In this document: positions 16,417 to 28,812 of the stretch, one piece after another
Layout of the letters: the number at the start of each line of letters is the position of its first letter
How positions within the stretch are numbered: the stretch's first letter is position 1
DNA from: Rhynchonema sp. JSB1_4
Lineage: Eukaryota; Nematoda; Chromadorea; Monhysterida; Xyalidae
Assembly: GCA_030248065.1 (NCBI GenBank)
Contig: JASAMV010002579.1
Location: 62,001-126,000 of the forward strand
DNA: 64,000 nucleotides
Direction of reading: 5' to 3'
The notes under the pieces: generated by a model
What the model was told of the DNA's origin: nothing
What the model saw: only the letters and a program-made list of their open reading frames with translations
The model's database searches: none
Position numbers and translations under genes: made by a program

Positions 16417-19400
16417 TCAACTGGTGGTCACATCAAACAATCTATCCACAATGTCAGTCACATCCTGCGGCGTGAATCGCACGTATTTCTCACGATTCTT
16501 CGTGAAATTCGTATTGTGATACCTGAATAAACAATAAGTATAAGCACTGTCAAGCAAACTAAATCCCACCCGCCCAACCGACCTATCATAAAATTGCCTG
16601 TACTTTGGCACAATCAAGTCCCGAATGTGTCGTTTGATCTGCGTCGCTAATTCCAGGTCCGGAATGCTCAGTTCTTGTTGAGCTTGCACCAGTGTGTCGA
16701 GCTCGCGGTTGAACGCCTGAGAAATCGAAAATGACTTGAATTTGTGAAAAAGATCAATGTGGACAAAGCTTAGGCGGTCACAAACCGCAAAATTAGCCTT
16801 TATCGCCTCCTTGTCTTCAATGGCTATGTTCAGATCGATATTGCGTGGCAGAGGACTCCAACTGAAGCGTAATGATAACTTTTTACTTGTTCAACATAAA
16901 ATTACTACAATGTTCACTTCCTGCGCACAATAATTATAGGAATCAACTCACGTCGCAATAAACATCTTGCTCTTCGTATTCACAATGTCCATGTAATACG
17001 ACTGTACTTCGGGCTTGTCCTCACCAACCAGTTTTAGAACACCGCAACTGCAAAATGAAAAAAAACACAATGGATATGACAAAATCTTGATAGAATACAT
17101 AGAGTGTAAGTGACTGACGCGGTGAGAGATTTGAGAATGTAGTTGTAGTTGTTGAGCTGGAACAACGTCTTTACCGCGTTGTCCGTGTACATTTCGCTGC
17201 GATTCGTCAAATTTAAACCCAACGCCGATAGAATGCGAGCTGAAATTTGTCGAACGATTGATACGACATGGACAGGCAAGCGCGAGATGAAACGTCAGTA
17301 ATTTTGATTGTTGCCAACCACTTAGGGCCCCCTAAGTCATAGTGGAAAATGCAAATGAAAAAAATGTTCTATGTCCAAGTTTTCCATTTCCATTTTACAT
17401 TATGACTAAGGGCACCCTTATCCGTAAAACAATAAATCATCTACAAATGCAGTTAATACGAACGCAAGAAGGTGGCCTGCACTTAGAATCATAAAACATT
17501 TTATGAGCCGGTGTAATAAGTGAAAGGAATACTTTGTTTGCTTGTTACTGATGTTTGTCATCATGAGGTACATGAAATTGCAGCAAAAGCTTACTAAACA
17601 CCCCATATTTTTGAAAATCAGGGCCCCTGTGTGACCGCACAACAAACAGTAAATGTTGTGGTGACGCACCAAAATGTTTTGCGACGGCAGTCATATCCTT
17701 TTCGAGTCGCGTGTCAGTGACGAGCACCATACTCAACGCATCACAGTGTGTCATCAGACTCTTCATTATTGAGATTGTCTGCAACGAAATTATCATTATG
17801 TTCAGTCGAAAATAATGAACATTCGACCTGACACAATGTTATGTAATCGACCAACGCACATTAGCAGTGACTTGGTGCACGGTGCCGTCACGGGGCACGA
17901 ATCTGTCCTGATCACTTGTAATCGCTTGAATGAACTCCTCGCCCGTGCGCTTGCACTGAAAACGGTCAATTCAGCGCGATTGCGAAACATCAACCAACCA
18001 ACCACAACTCACCAACGCATCCGTTTTGGCCCACAGTGACGCCATTTTGTTGTGTGTATCTGTGCCCGCAACCTGCATTAACAAGCGCGTAACACAGGAT
18101 TCACAAGTCCGAAGACCACCATGCATAACCAATTGTACAAACCTTTCCCATCGATGTCAATTTCTCGGCAAATGTCCTGTAGTACTTGGCAATGGGCAGC
18201 AGCGCAATGATAGTGCCATAGGCATGTTGTCGTTCGACAGCTATACCGACGTTGTCAATCATCGCCTGAAAACATATCATCACAGTTCCATTCTGAAATA
18301 ATGTTGACAAACAGAGAGCACGTACATCTCCCCTGTCAAGTACGTGTGCCAACGCTCGTTTGGTGATCGCACGATGCGTTCGCGTTTTGCAAACATCCGA
18401 CTTGGAGAAGATGCGCATCAGCAAGTTGCTCTCCAGCTGCAATTGATTTTTGACAATCCCCATATAAGCTACTGTGGCGTCGAACCTCAGTACAAGACAA
18501 AAAACAATAAAACGGAAAACTTACACTGTAAACCAACAGCAGAGCGCTCAACAATGTGGCGAATATATCGGCATCAATCACACCACTCAGATCAGGCACC
18601 ATCTCACTCGCCTTGCGGCCTCCTAAACATCAACGGCCATCAATTTTGGTAGGGCCAATAAACGCAGAAACATAAGAAGCAGAACAAAAGTCACAATGTG
18701 TGCGTGTGCGTAGGTGTAGGACAATTAGACCAACACACCAACCGGAAGCAGTGGTCGGCAGAAACGCCGTGGCCTTGCGCATTGCACTGAAACATCAACA
18801 TAAACAGTCACAAACAGCAGCGCGATAAATCGGAAATCAGAACTGTGCGACACAAAACTGGGGCTGTGACTGTGGGTGTCCGACCACACTGAGGCTTTAG
18901 TTTGAAACATCATCATGCGTGACCAACTTGACTTATTCCGTTTGTGGCGGCAGCATTTACCGCTAAAACAACTCGAAGCACACAATTTTATATCGCAAAG
19001 GAAAACTAAGCAGTATTACTTGCGTTCCACTCACCCTTTTACAATGTTTCCACCGGAACGACGCTCATTCTAAAAATAAGATAAGCTTTCGTTGATTCTG
19101 GACAGTATAAGAGCACACAAACAATTACTTTCGGAGATATCGAGCCGCTGGTATTTAGTTGAGCCGATAACACGTTGCCAGCTGATGAGCGGAGATGATC
19201 TTCGAGGCTGAAGAACGGTCGGCAAACATGAGTACCGATGACAAGCGTTGGAGCTTTCTTTCAGGTTTATCATGTCCTATTTCCGGTGACAAATTGGAAC
19301 CGAAAATAAAAACCAGCGCATATTCCAACTTTTGCAGCGTCTTCACCGCCATTTCCGATCGCAACTTGGAGTAGGAGGCCGAGATTTTGTCACAATCGGG

Positions 19401-20910
19401 TTCCGAATTGGCGGCCAGCCACTCGGCGATCTTGCGCAGATCATCGACGCACGATGACGGCATCAGCTCCATTGGTGAACTGTCGTCAACGTCCGTCTCT
19501 GGATTGGCATACATGCACAGCGTGATGCAAATGCGTCTCTGGCTGATTGCACGAGGCCAAACCGGGAAAGAACCATACAAAAGCTGAACATATCTACGCC
19601 CAACTCACCATGTCTCAAGCGCGACATCATAATTTTCGTGTCCACCGGTTTGCTACGACGTTGCATGATTTGGTTGAATTCATTCACCAGGTCAGCACAG
19701 CCTTGTTCGAAGCTCGTGTGCTGCAAACGGCGGATTGAAGTGTTTTGAAATTCGCAACAGTTAGCCGAGCTGAACGAGTCTTGCAATACGGTAATTCCAT
19801 TTTTACGGATAAACGTCTATTAAGAATGAATTACGGGCAGGGATGCGAGAGCATTGTGTAACTGTTGTATTTAGCAAATTATTGAAAAAATTAATTTGGA
19901 GCCCTGTCCACGCCTAGGTTTCGCGGGGTATACGAGACCATCGCGTGACGTTGTGCCCGCCGCTCGTCAGCCGAATGGCAATCATTGTCAATGTCATATG
20001 ATGTCGCTGGCGCACGACAGAGTGAGCTGACAGTAAACACAAGCGCAGGGACCGACCATGCTCTGCATCTGCGCACTCTCCCCGTCAATTCTAGCGTGCT
20101 TCTTCGAATCGGCCTCAAAGAACTCCATCGCACCCTTTACTCGCTCCAATGCACGCAGGTATTTGTCGACGTTCTCGGACGGACTGCAATAAAAATGCAG
20201 CAGTGTCTTGCCAATGATTCACTTTGAAAATTTCGCCAGGGACAACACAAATGCTGCGAACCCAACCAACTTAATGTTCTTCAGCGTTATTTCGATGTCG
20301 TTGGCTGCCGTGTAGAAGCCGAGCGTTTTATCGATGTGACGTTGCAGTTTGGCGATGTCTGCAGACGTTTGGTTTCGAGCAGTCAAATAGTCTTTCGAAG
20401 CACACATCACTTTCTGTTAGGTTATTATTTTTCTTCTGAAGAGGTCGATAATCCAAACGAACTGGTTCAATCAATTGCAGTTCTTTGCATCACTCTTTTA
20501 ACCATTTTAAAACGAATTCATGCTCATTGACAGTCTTGGGAAACATCAATCAAAAACAAAAATCAAACGACAAAAATCAATCATAATCCAGTCGAAGCCA
20601 GCAACACCAACTTTGCTGCCGTCGATTCAACTTGGCCGTGTGCTCGTACAACGGCAATATGGCTGCCTCGAGTGATTGCAACCGATTCTCGAACGAATCA
20701 AGAATGGTCAACATTTGGTCCTTCAATTGAGCACTTTGCGCGATGCTGTCTCGCAACAGATTCAGCTTGTCCTCTTCCTGAATACAACTGCTTCACTCGA
20801 CCACCGATTTCAACAGACCTGAGCAGCATGAAAAAGCCAGTACAGCCAACCTGTTGCACTCGCACTGACATCTCGGCAGCACTCGCTTGATTCGGTGGCT
20901 CAAAACTCAT
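16417..20910 (-). CDS. EXOC7: Exocyst complex subunit EXO70
   Basis: Nineteen exons encode 648 aa, close to the 650-700 aa of animal EXO70; the exon sum is 1947 nt and all phases close. Exons: 20910-20851, 20777-20612, 20358-20271, 20183-20057, 19720-19609, 19498-19314, 19069-19035, 18786-18743, 18622-18525, 18436-18326, 18265-18143, 18072-18013, 17955-17860, 17778-17670, 17239-17119, 17047-16952, 16861-16786, 16716-16583, 16522-16417. It matches the animal protein along its length: an N-terminal coiled coil (LRDSIAQSAQLKDQML), DGTVHQVTAN, NNYNYILKSL and the C-terminal FTKNREKYVRF with DIVDRLFD. EXO70 binds phosphoinositides and tethers secretory vesicles at the plasma membrane within the eight-subunit exocyst. 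A TTCAG site 14 bp before the ATG suggests trans-splicing. Exons of 35 and 44 nt in the middle are small but fit the phase. Confidence 0.95.
19839..19975 (+). repeat. Dispersed 130-bp repeat, copy 1
   Basis: Begins GGGATGCGAGAGCATTGTGT and ends in a GC-rich GACGTTGTGCCC block. Two other copies lie at 22128 and 26537 in the same orientation. This copy is in an EXO70 intron, antisense to the gene. It could be a SINE or another short RNA-derived repeat; no A/B-box pair is clear. Confidence 0.75.
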
Positions 20911-21291
20911 TGTTTTTCTTCCTGAACACAATGAATAGACAACTTTGGTAATGTGGAAAATGCAATATGCAGAACGATAAACCGGATCTCTGTGCCGGTG
21001 CGGTGGATCATGCACCAACATAAAACAATAGAAATCATTGCACAGCTGAGCTTCAAGTTTTATTTGATAATCTCCACTCATTATCATGCGGTATAGAAAT
21101 TCATAGAGCGATCAAGTCACGATTTTGAAGTCTCGTGGAAAAGAATGAACATAAAAATAAATGGACAAGACATCAAAACTCGTACATAGTAAAATCACCG
21201 GGAAAAACTGACAACAAAGGACAAAGTTTATTGTAAACGTAAGTGATTTCACAATCAGATTTGCCCAACTTCCCTCTCAATACCACACTGT
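20911..21291. other. Gap between the 731-aa gene and EXO70
   Basis: A 381-bp interval between two minus-strand genes. No coding potential is seen beyond frames that lack splice sites. Confidence 0.5.
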
Positions 21292-24200
21292 CTAGTTCAT
21301 TCTCGGTTCCCAGGGAGCAATAACGCATCGTGAAACATCAGCGTGCCTATCTGCATTGAAGTAAAGTGTGATGCCGGCTGTGTAGGCCGCTGGTATGGTC
21401 ACGTGACTGCTTGGCACTTCGCTCGCATTCGGTGATTCGCGTTGGCGCACCACGTTTAGCACCTGAATTGACTGTGTCCGGCATTTATTCGAAGCACGAT
21501 TTAATTACAAACTACGACATCTTTCATTCTTTTTTGTATTTGCAAATGCGCACTTGGAAACAATGTGTAGTGTCTGTGAACATAATGAGATCGCACCTGC
21601 CCAATCACATTCATCTGGGTCCATCTCACATCCGTACATGCATGTTCCACAATCCTGCGCATGTCCGTGTGTCCCCGTTGCCACGCGTCACGCACGTCCG
21701 CCGCCGCCACTAGTAGAATCTGGGAATCATAACCGTGGATGCTAGGTGCACACAAGAGCAGTCATTGGGTGGAATTCAGAAATAAGTCAAGCTCACCGTC
21801 AAGCTCAACGTCACGTGTAAAATGATGGCGAACTATCACGAGTTCACCGTCAAGTTCAACGAAGGGTTGCAATGGGAATGAAAAAACTGTCGGCCAACCA
21901 GTTATAATCAGCACAGGCTGAGCTGTTGCAACACTCTACAGCTGTGCAACACAACACTGTCTTTCAGTGAAACATTGTTGTGTGCCAGTGCGAGCGTTCA
22001 GCTTGACTTTGAACTTGACGGTGAACTCGTGAAAGTTCACCATCATGTTACACGTGACTGAGTTTGACGGTGAACTCTGACGTTGAGCTTGACTTTGTTT
22101 TGTGAATTCCAGCCAATAGGATAGAAAGGGATGCGAGAGCATTGTGTAACTGATGTATTTAGCAAATTATTGAAAAAATTAATTTGGAGTCCTGTCTACG
22201 CCTAGGTTTCGCGGGGTATTCGAGACCATCGGCGTGACGTTGCGCCCCCTGCTCGGTAGAAAAACAGCAAATCACATGTTCAATCACTGCAGATCACGAA
22301 AAAAGTTCGAAACATTCCCACACGCACCGATTCACAGTCCAACATTGGCAATAATTCATCGACCGTGTGCGACTCAGTGGGATTCAACAGCGAAACGTTG
22401 TTGTGATGGTCGATTTGGAAGACAACTTGGTGATGCCACGCGTCTGGCACCCAGACACGACCATTGCCGTGCGACACAACTGACAAACACAACAAGGTGG
22501 TCATGGGTTATTTAGTTATTTACCACCACGAGCCCAAAAAACAAATCAATAGACGACGCAAACCAACCAGCTCTCTGCAGATTCAACGTCATCAGCGGCA
22601 CAGCCCCGACGCACAGTGCCGATCGCAAGAAGGTGGCCAGTTGACAAGCGGTGATCTGTTTGTTGGTTGTGGCGTAGAATATGGATCGAATTCGATCACG
22701 GCTCGATTCACGTATCGCACGTTGCAGATCGCAATGCGTCGTGCCGGCCATGGAGCGCGACAGAAGGTATGCACCGATCGGCGATTGGATTGCTCTGTAA
22801 TGGCGGTGAAACATTAGATCGGGTGATTACACTGGCTGTGATCTGTACATGCATGGAACGGCATCCATTATTCCACAAACTCCCAATCGTTTGCAATCAC
22901 CAAATGAAAACATGTCTCACAAAACACAACTATATTTCCACTGAACCATTAATTCATCTTGTTCCCAACTGCCTAACGATGGCGTTGATCCAGTTTCGCA
23001 CACATTGAACTAAATATTGACCTTCTAAAATGCAACAACTCCCAATTCACCTCATATTGACGGGTACATGCACATTGTCGAGCACATGGTCATATGCCAA
23101 CACGCGCAACACCAATTCGACAGCGACGGCACCACACGCGGATGCTCGTTGTTCGGTCGACATTTGTGTGGCCAGACGATGCACATTGCGTGTCGATAGC
23201 AGCGACACGTACGCACCCTGACCCGTCAGATTGTGCGCTGGGGCAGTGGCTGAAGCGGGCCATCAAGCTGGACTGTCGGATGACAATGGAATCGGACCGG
23301 ACTTAGCTCTAACTAGAAATAGACATACCGTTCGAACTTTAGATGAGGAGAGAGAGAGAAATAATACTACAAAGATCATTGCATCTTGAGAGATACCTTG
23401 TAACCGTGCGTTTATCGTTGCATGGTCAGTGGGATCTAAAGTTTCTAAATGTCAATTTCCATTATCTGCCTCCCACTCACCACCATTAACAGCGAGCACT
23501 CTCGTATTCTGTCGCATTGCGTCCTCTCTAACACGACCCAACTGATTCAGATCGTATGTCAATTGTTCACCAGAATAACCACCAATATGAAGCCGAACCG
23601 GGCTGGAAGGATTAAGGACGGCTGGGTAGTTATTTTTGTCAGTTTCAACGGAGAAAAACTGTGTTGTCACTACAACGTACGTGTGTCTAAGTGTGGTAAA
23701 CGGCACATGACGAACACTGTGTGACGATTGCAGACGACGGGGAGACTGCAAATGGTGATCAACTGTCACAATAATCCGAGCCTTGTTGTGTGTGAAGAAG
23801 GTTTCTCGGAAAAAATAGATCCAAAAGAGCCACTGCCGGTATTAAGCGGAAGTCTTTCCACTTGAAGCACCCCGAGTGCTATATTCGGGGCAGGATTTAA
23901 AAGTGGAAAACGCCGGGAGGTGTTCTCAGCGTGGAACATGGCGCGATTCTATCACTACGATAACCCAGCCACTGCCAAAATAGTTACTAACCGAGAATTC
24001 CAAAAATTCCAACTGTTGTTGCAGCTGATTGGTTTCCATTGACTCTTCCATCTCATCCCCGCCACTTGGCCATTGTCTTTGGCGCAACCCATTGCTGCAC
24101 GACTGGAAACAGGTTTGTACAAATATTACTTCACACCAACTTCACAATAAACAATGAACGTTTCCTTGTCAAACACGTAGCCACCGACCGCGCAGCCGAC

Positions 24201-26000
24201 AGCACAGACGCCAGGCCAATAGGGTGGTGCATTCGACGAACATGGCTGATCGTGCAAATCAATGATTGGTGAACGAGCGAACAGATTCAGTCGATGCTCA
24301 CTCGGTTGATCGACGTCAATCGATAAATCATCCACATTATTTGACGTAGCAGCCGGCGGTGTGGCGTCGGTGTCACGATGCGAATTGCTGTTGGGAGAAT
24401 GACGCATCACCATCACGTCCATGAGCGAACACTGAAACGGTTGGATGGGTATGGAGGATAGTTCTTCACTTGCTCGAACCAACCGGAAAAATATTTCGTA
24501 GGATTCATATATTTTCTGCAAACGTGCCTGAATTTGCAGAGTCAGGCACCTATAAATTGTTGTATAGTCCAGCCACCAGCTCATGAGACGACTTTTTTTA
24601 AAGCTTGCTTGGCCGCATTCAAAAATGCTCCAGATACACGTGTTTTCGCAAACAAATGAAAGAGATTGGCTGAGGGAGATGATGGCAAGTTCCAGCTGGC
24701 TGACCTCAATTTGCTGCGTGCTTACGCGAACAGCAGCGTTGTTCAGCACACAAATGTTTTGGGAGTCAAAAGGGAATTTACGCACCGAGTGGAGAGCGTG
24801 TTTTTAAAATATACGTGCGTTTCTCTTTCTTTCATTTCCGAAATCCGTGGAACCGGAACATTGTGGATCCGCACAAGCCAATTTCAAAAAAAGTCGTCTC
24901 ATGAGTTCGTGGCTGGACTATACAACTAAAACGTCAATTGTTGTGCGTTTTTACCCATTTTTAGGACTTTCGTACTGTTCACCATAACCTGACTGCCTAC
25001 GTAACCTAGATCACCAACACCAAAAACACCTTATTTGACAATCATACATTGTCAAACTTTGACCTATCAAAAAATCCGATTTTTTCAGAAAATGCTTTTT
25101 CCAGCAACAAAATCTTTCCGGGAAAAAATAGCAACCGTACCGTGCGAGTTTACGACCATACCTCATCCAACGGAGCGTTGTTCCCATCGTTATCATGACT
25201 CAACACGCCCACAGGTGACGATGGTCGGCTTTCATCCTTTGGGTCCATGTCCATGTCGAGAAAGTCGAATTTCTCGGGATCAGTGCTGTTGCTAACGGAC
25301 GCCGACGCCGCCGTGGTCGGGGCACGCACTGAAAGTTAACGGCGTTAGAAAGTGATAGGAACAATAATATAAAAGAAAATAGGAATAAACGACAACGAAA
25401 AGTGCATGCATGCATAAACTCACATCCATCTCTGACCACAACCATATTGTCCCTCGCCCCCTCCCCGCTCGGTCCGGGTTCGAGCCCAGGTGCACCCGGC
25501 GACGAAATATCTGACAAACTGGCAGGCGAACTGAGACCACTTGAACCAATACTCTCGTTGTCCTGCTCATCTGCCTTGTCTTCCTCTTGTTCCTGCAAGC
25601 AAAGTCAAATAAAAGTATAAATCCAACAATTTTTTTCCAAAACTGTTCCCACCTGTGCAACAGACGCAGCATACATTTCGTCAAGATGAAGACCATTTTG
25701 ACCAACATCAACATCCGAGGCCGCCACAGCTGCTGCACCGTCGCCAGCAGCCGAGCTCGGTCGTTCGATACCGTTGATGCCATTGTGCTGACGTACTTGG
25801 TGACCGTTGTTAATGGCCACATTGTTGGAGTGTTGCTGTCGGTGCCGGCACAATCGCGGTCCTTTACATGCACAGTCAGTGTTGTTGTTGAGCAGTGTGT
25901 CACCACCATTCATCCCTGATGATGCTGATCCACTGTCATCGATACTAGTCGAATCGTCCCCTTGTCGTTCCATTTGAGTGTCAGACGAGGCGAAATTCAT
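21292..26000 (-). CDS. Unrecognised 731-aa protein with acidic low-complexity N-terminus
   Basis: Eleven exons: 26000-25653, 25592-25424, 25328-25162, 24527-24177, 24102-23992, 23658-23481, 23249-23051, 22794-22568, 22479-22328, 21719-21597, 21462-21292. The sum is 2196 nt and every phase closes, so the model is well supported although the family is not recognised. Residues 1 to about 230 are Asn/Ser/Asp/Glu-rich and probably disordered, with a short Cys cluster (CACKGPRLC). The C-terminal half looks globular and helical, with LRVLAYDHVLDNVHVP and ARLQKIYESYEIFFRL as sample motifs. No signal peptide or membrane segment is seen. A TTTCAAATCCAG site lies 6 bp before the ATG, fitting trans-splicing. 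It is the first of three same-strand genes (then EXO70 and PON-like). Introns contain two MITEs and one dispersed repeat. Function is unknown. Confidence 0.75.
21766..22122. mobile_element. Foldback MITE, family F, in an intron of the 731-aa gene
   Basis: The arms at about 21768-21866 and 21985-22118 are inverted copies built from repeated TCAAGCTCACCGTCAAGCTC-type words. The outer ends GGTGGAATTCAGAAATAAG and its partial complement close the element. The middle about 120 bp is unpaired. Confidence 0.7.
22128..22258 (+). repeat. Dispersed 130-bp repeat, copy 2
   Basis: Nearly identical to 19839-19975 over its core; lies in an intron of the 731-aa gene, directly beside the family F element. 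It is antisense to its host. Confidence 0.75.
24563..24922. mobile_element. MITE, family A, second copy
   Basis: Ends TATAGTCCAGCCACCAGCTC and its inverted partner GTGGCTGGACTATA enclose an interior that matches 1320-1674 in reverse orientation. It sits in the intron between exons 3 and 4 of the 731-aa gene. Confidence 0.8.
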
Positions 26001-26424
26001 GATGCCCTGGATTTGAAATCGTAAATCAACAGTCACTCACAGCACGGGTTTTTCAAGACTCAAACGTGCAGGTGCACCAGAATTTGGGGGGGGCGGAAGA
26101 AATTGGGAGGCGCTGCATCATATTGCTTTCACGAGAATTCAATTTTTATAGGTTAAATCGTGCACAAATCGCGCGAAGCGCGCAAATTTTTGGACTTTTT
26201 GTCGATTTTGACCCGATTTTTGGCCATTTTGGACCAAAAATGTACTTTTGGGGTGAAATATTGGAAAAATTGGGGAAGATACCGTACGAGAGAGGGGAGA
26301 TACTGTACCTGAGCGCGGGGGCACACACCGTACCGGCGAGGGGAAGATACTGCACCTTTGGGGGCCGCCGCGACCAAGGTACATACACTGGTACACTAAC
26401 CGCCGCGCCAGGTACACTAACCGC

Positions 26425-27853
26425 CTCAAATTTTGCCTAAAATAGGCATTTTTAGACCTAAAAATGGGCATTTTTAGGCCTAAAATGGGTGATTTTTATG
26501 TCTATTTCGTCAAAAGTATAGTGACTAACTGTAAGAAGGGATGCGAGAGCATTGTGTAACAACTGTTGTATACGTATTTAGCAAATTATTGAAAAAATTA
26601 ATTTGGAGTCCTGTCTACGCCTAGGTTTCGCGGGGTATTCGAGACCATCGGCGTGACGTTGTGCCCCCCGCTCGTCAGCCGAATAGCACAATCGCCATGT
26701 GAAACTCACTTAATAAAAAGATAAATTTTAAACAAATTATTTTAAAAAAAATTATTTTAAAAAAATTGTTAATTTGTAGAACTACTGTGATTTAGAAAAG
26801 AAAAAAGAATATCATAAAAGGACACGAAATAAATTAGTTTAAAGACGTACATATGATATTGAGAGATGTGGACAATTGGATAAAAGTCATAACGAATAAA
26901 AAAAATAAAAGTAAAAAATAAAATTCGGCACTATCATGGTTTTATGAGAAAACTGGGTGTTAGTAAAATGGGGAGTCGAAAAAAACCGTTTTTTCCGGAG
27001 CCCGGTAATTTTCGAAAATAAACTACCCGGAAAATTACCGGTAATTTATTTTTCCGAGAAATTGTGTTTTTTGGGGTCTGAAATGGCGAAAAATTTTCTC
27101 AAGGGTTTGAACGTGTGTTACAAAATCGGTCTAAAAAAGGTCTAAAACAGCTGAAAGCGACCCTTTTTTTGTGCCTGAAACATGCATGCAGGGATTAACA
27201 ACCCACAAGCAAAGCAAAAATTGCTCAAAAATGGGTGTTTTTGACTTCGAAATTCCTTAAGCACTGGTAATTTATTTGAAAAAAATTTTTTTCCGAAAAT
27301 ATAAATTACCGCAATTTTAGTCACTATAGTCAAAAATCCCTTTTTATGGAGATTTTTTGCCAATAAGGGCCAAACGTGGGTTAAATTTCTACCTCAAAAA
27401 GTGACTTTTTCCTGAACTTGGACCCCCCTTCCCACCAGGGAGGTACACTAACCGCGGCTCGGAAAAAAGGGGTATGTACAGAAACATATACACCAACCGC
27501 CGCGCCGGACCAGGAACTACACTGGACCTGACTGATCCCAATGTAGTACTTGGACAGGGGCAGTGTAGTTCCTGGTCCGGAGGGGGAACAGGCGGTACCC
27601 CCCTTTTTTTCGGAGGGGGAACAGACGTACCCACCTGGGGGGGAAGGGGGGAGGGACCCGGAAGGGGGGGAGAACCCAAATTTGGAGAAAAGTTATTTTT
27701 TGAGGTCGAAAATTTGGCTCATTTTTTCCCCTTTTAGGAAAAAATCTCAATAAAAAAGGTATTTTGGCGATTTTTGACGACATTGACCTAAAAATCACTG
27801 ATTTTATGCCTAAAAATGCCTATTTTAGGCCAAAATTTGCCTATTTTGGGTAA
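26425..27853. repeat. Inverted repeat with 80-bp arms
   Basis: The arm at 26425-26512, with CCTAAAATAGGCATTTTTAG, is repeated in inverse orientation at about 27768-27853. Shorter inverted matches around GCGCGAAGCGCGC (26171) and GCGCGCTACGCGC (27895) suggest the structure extends further out. The GGTACACTAACCGC word recurs inside. Confidence 0.55.
26537..26692 (+). repeat. Dispersed 130-bp repeat, copy 3
   Basis: Same unit as 19839 and 22128, same orientation, with two small insertions. It shares the trailing GCTCGTCAGCCGAAT with copy 1, so the true unit is a little longer than in copy 2. Confidence 0.75.
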
Positions 27854-28007
27854 AAATTGGGGGAGCAGACGTACCCGGACCCAAATAGGCAAAAAATCGC
27901 GCGCTACGCGCGGATTTAGTACATCTGTATACATTTTCATTAATATTTGGACATTATTACCTACTTAATGCACCTATACCTTGATTTTTGGGTGACCCCC
28001 CCCCACC

Positions 28008-28110
28008 ATCTATCTATCGTCAACAAGTTTGGGTCGACCCCCCAGATTTCGGACTTGGGTCATCTATCTATCGTCAACACATTTCGGGTCCCAATCTATC
28101 TATCGTCAAC
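28008..28110 (-). repeat. Three copies of a 17-bp word, inverse of the window start
   Basis: ATCTATCTATCGTCAAC occurs at 28008, 28062 and 28094. Its complement is the first 17 bases of the window. The spacing is irregular (54 and 32 bp). Confidence 0.7.
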
Positions 28111-28622
28111 ACCCTGACCAAGTACTACACTGGTGGGTGACTTTTTGTTTTTTTGGCTTTTTTGGTTTAACTGATTTGCTTTGCACATGCACAAAATGAT
28201 GAGAAATGGTGTTCATAACAGTAAAAAGCACCGTTTTCTATTGGTCGCACAATGACTTTATAAGAATTGGTCAACTTTTTTTCCTGAATCGTAAAGAGGG
28301 ACAGTGACGGGGCAATGACGTTGCGTTGCGCGATCACACACAATACACGTAGTAAAGAGAATGTTTCAGACCTGCGGCAACGTGGTTGATCTGCTAGATT
28401 ATTTTCAGCTGAAAATGTTTTGTGAGAATCACAAATAGCACAGTAGTTAAGAGTGACTGAACGTGAAAATCAGGATTGATTTTGATGAATTCTTATATAG
28501 CCATTGTGCTACCAATACCTTACGTGGATGAATGATTGTCCAAAAAGATGCGTTGTCAGACGTTACGCGTTCTCTGTCAATTGCGTGAGGAGGAAGGAAC
28601 TCAGCCCCACCACCGACGCATT

Positions 28623-28812
28623 TTGGGAAAAGCTAGTCCCGTTTCAAAATTGACTTCCCTTTTTCTCAGGCTTAGGCTTGGGCTTAGGCTTAGGCTTACT
28701 ATTAGGCTTAGGCTTAGGCTTAGGCCAAACCTTGAGTCAACCCGTGCCTTCTATCGCGAAATCGAAAATTCGCGTTTTCTCTCTGTCAAGGCAACGGGAC
28801 TAGCTTTTCCCA
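28623..28812. mobile_element. Small inverted-repeat element carrying telomere-like repeats
   Basis: TTGGGAAAAGCTAGTCCCGT at the left end is matched by its complement at 28790-28812. The 190-bp element encloses a TTAGGC tract. A further single end, differing by a few bases, is at 29819-29855. Confidence 0.7.
28668..28734 (+). repeat. Interstitial TTAGGC telomere-like array
   Basis: About ten TTAGGC-type units with one TTGGGC variant and one ACTA interruption. TTAGGC is the standard nematode telomere repeat. Confidence 0.85.

Larger units (their letters stand above)
26001..28622. other. Large intergenic region rich in repeats
   Basis: No gene is supported. It contains the third dispersed repeat (26537), a long inverted-repeat structure (26425-27853) with GC-rich blocks containing GGTACACTAACCGCC several times, homopolymer-rich AT sequence and the inverted GTTGACGATAGATAGAT words at 28008-28110. 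Confidence 0.55.

Noticed and set aside
25470..25495. GGTTCGAGCCC resembling a tRNA B-box
   Set aside because: It lies in a coding exon of the 731-aa gene, and no A-box lies at the right distance.
19839..26692. Interpretation of the 130-bp repeat as spliced-leader RNA genes
   Set aside because: An ATTTGG word vaguely resembles an Sm site, but there is no recognisable leader followed by a GT donor and no stem-loop arrangement typical of SL RNA.
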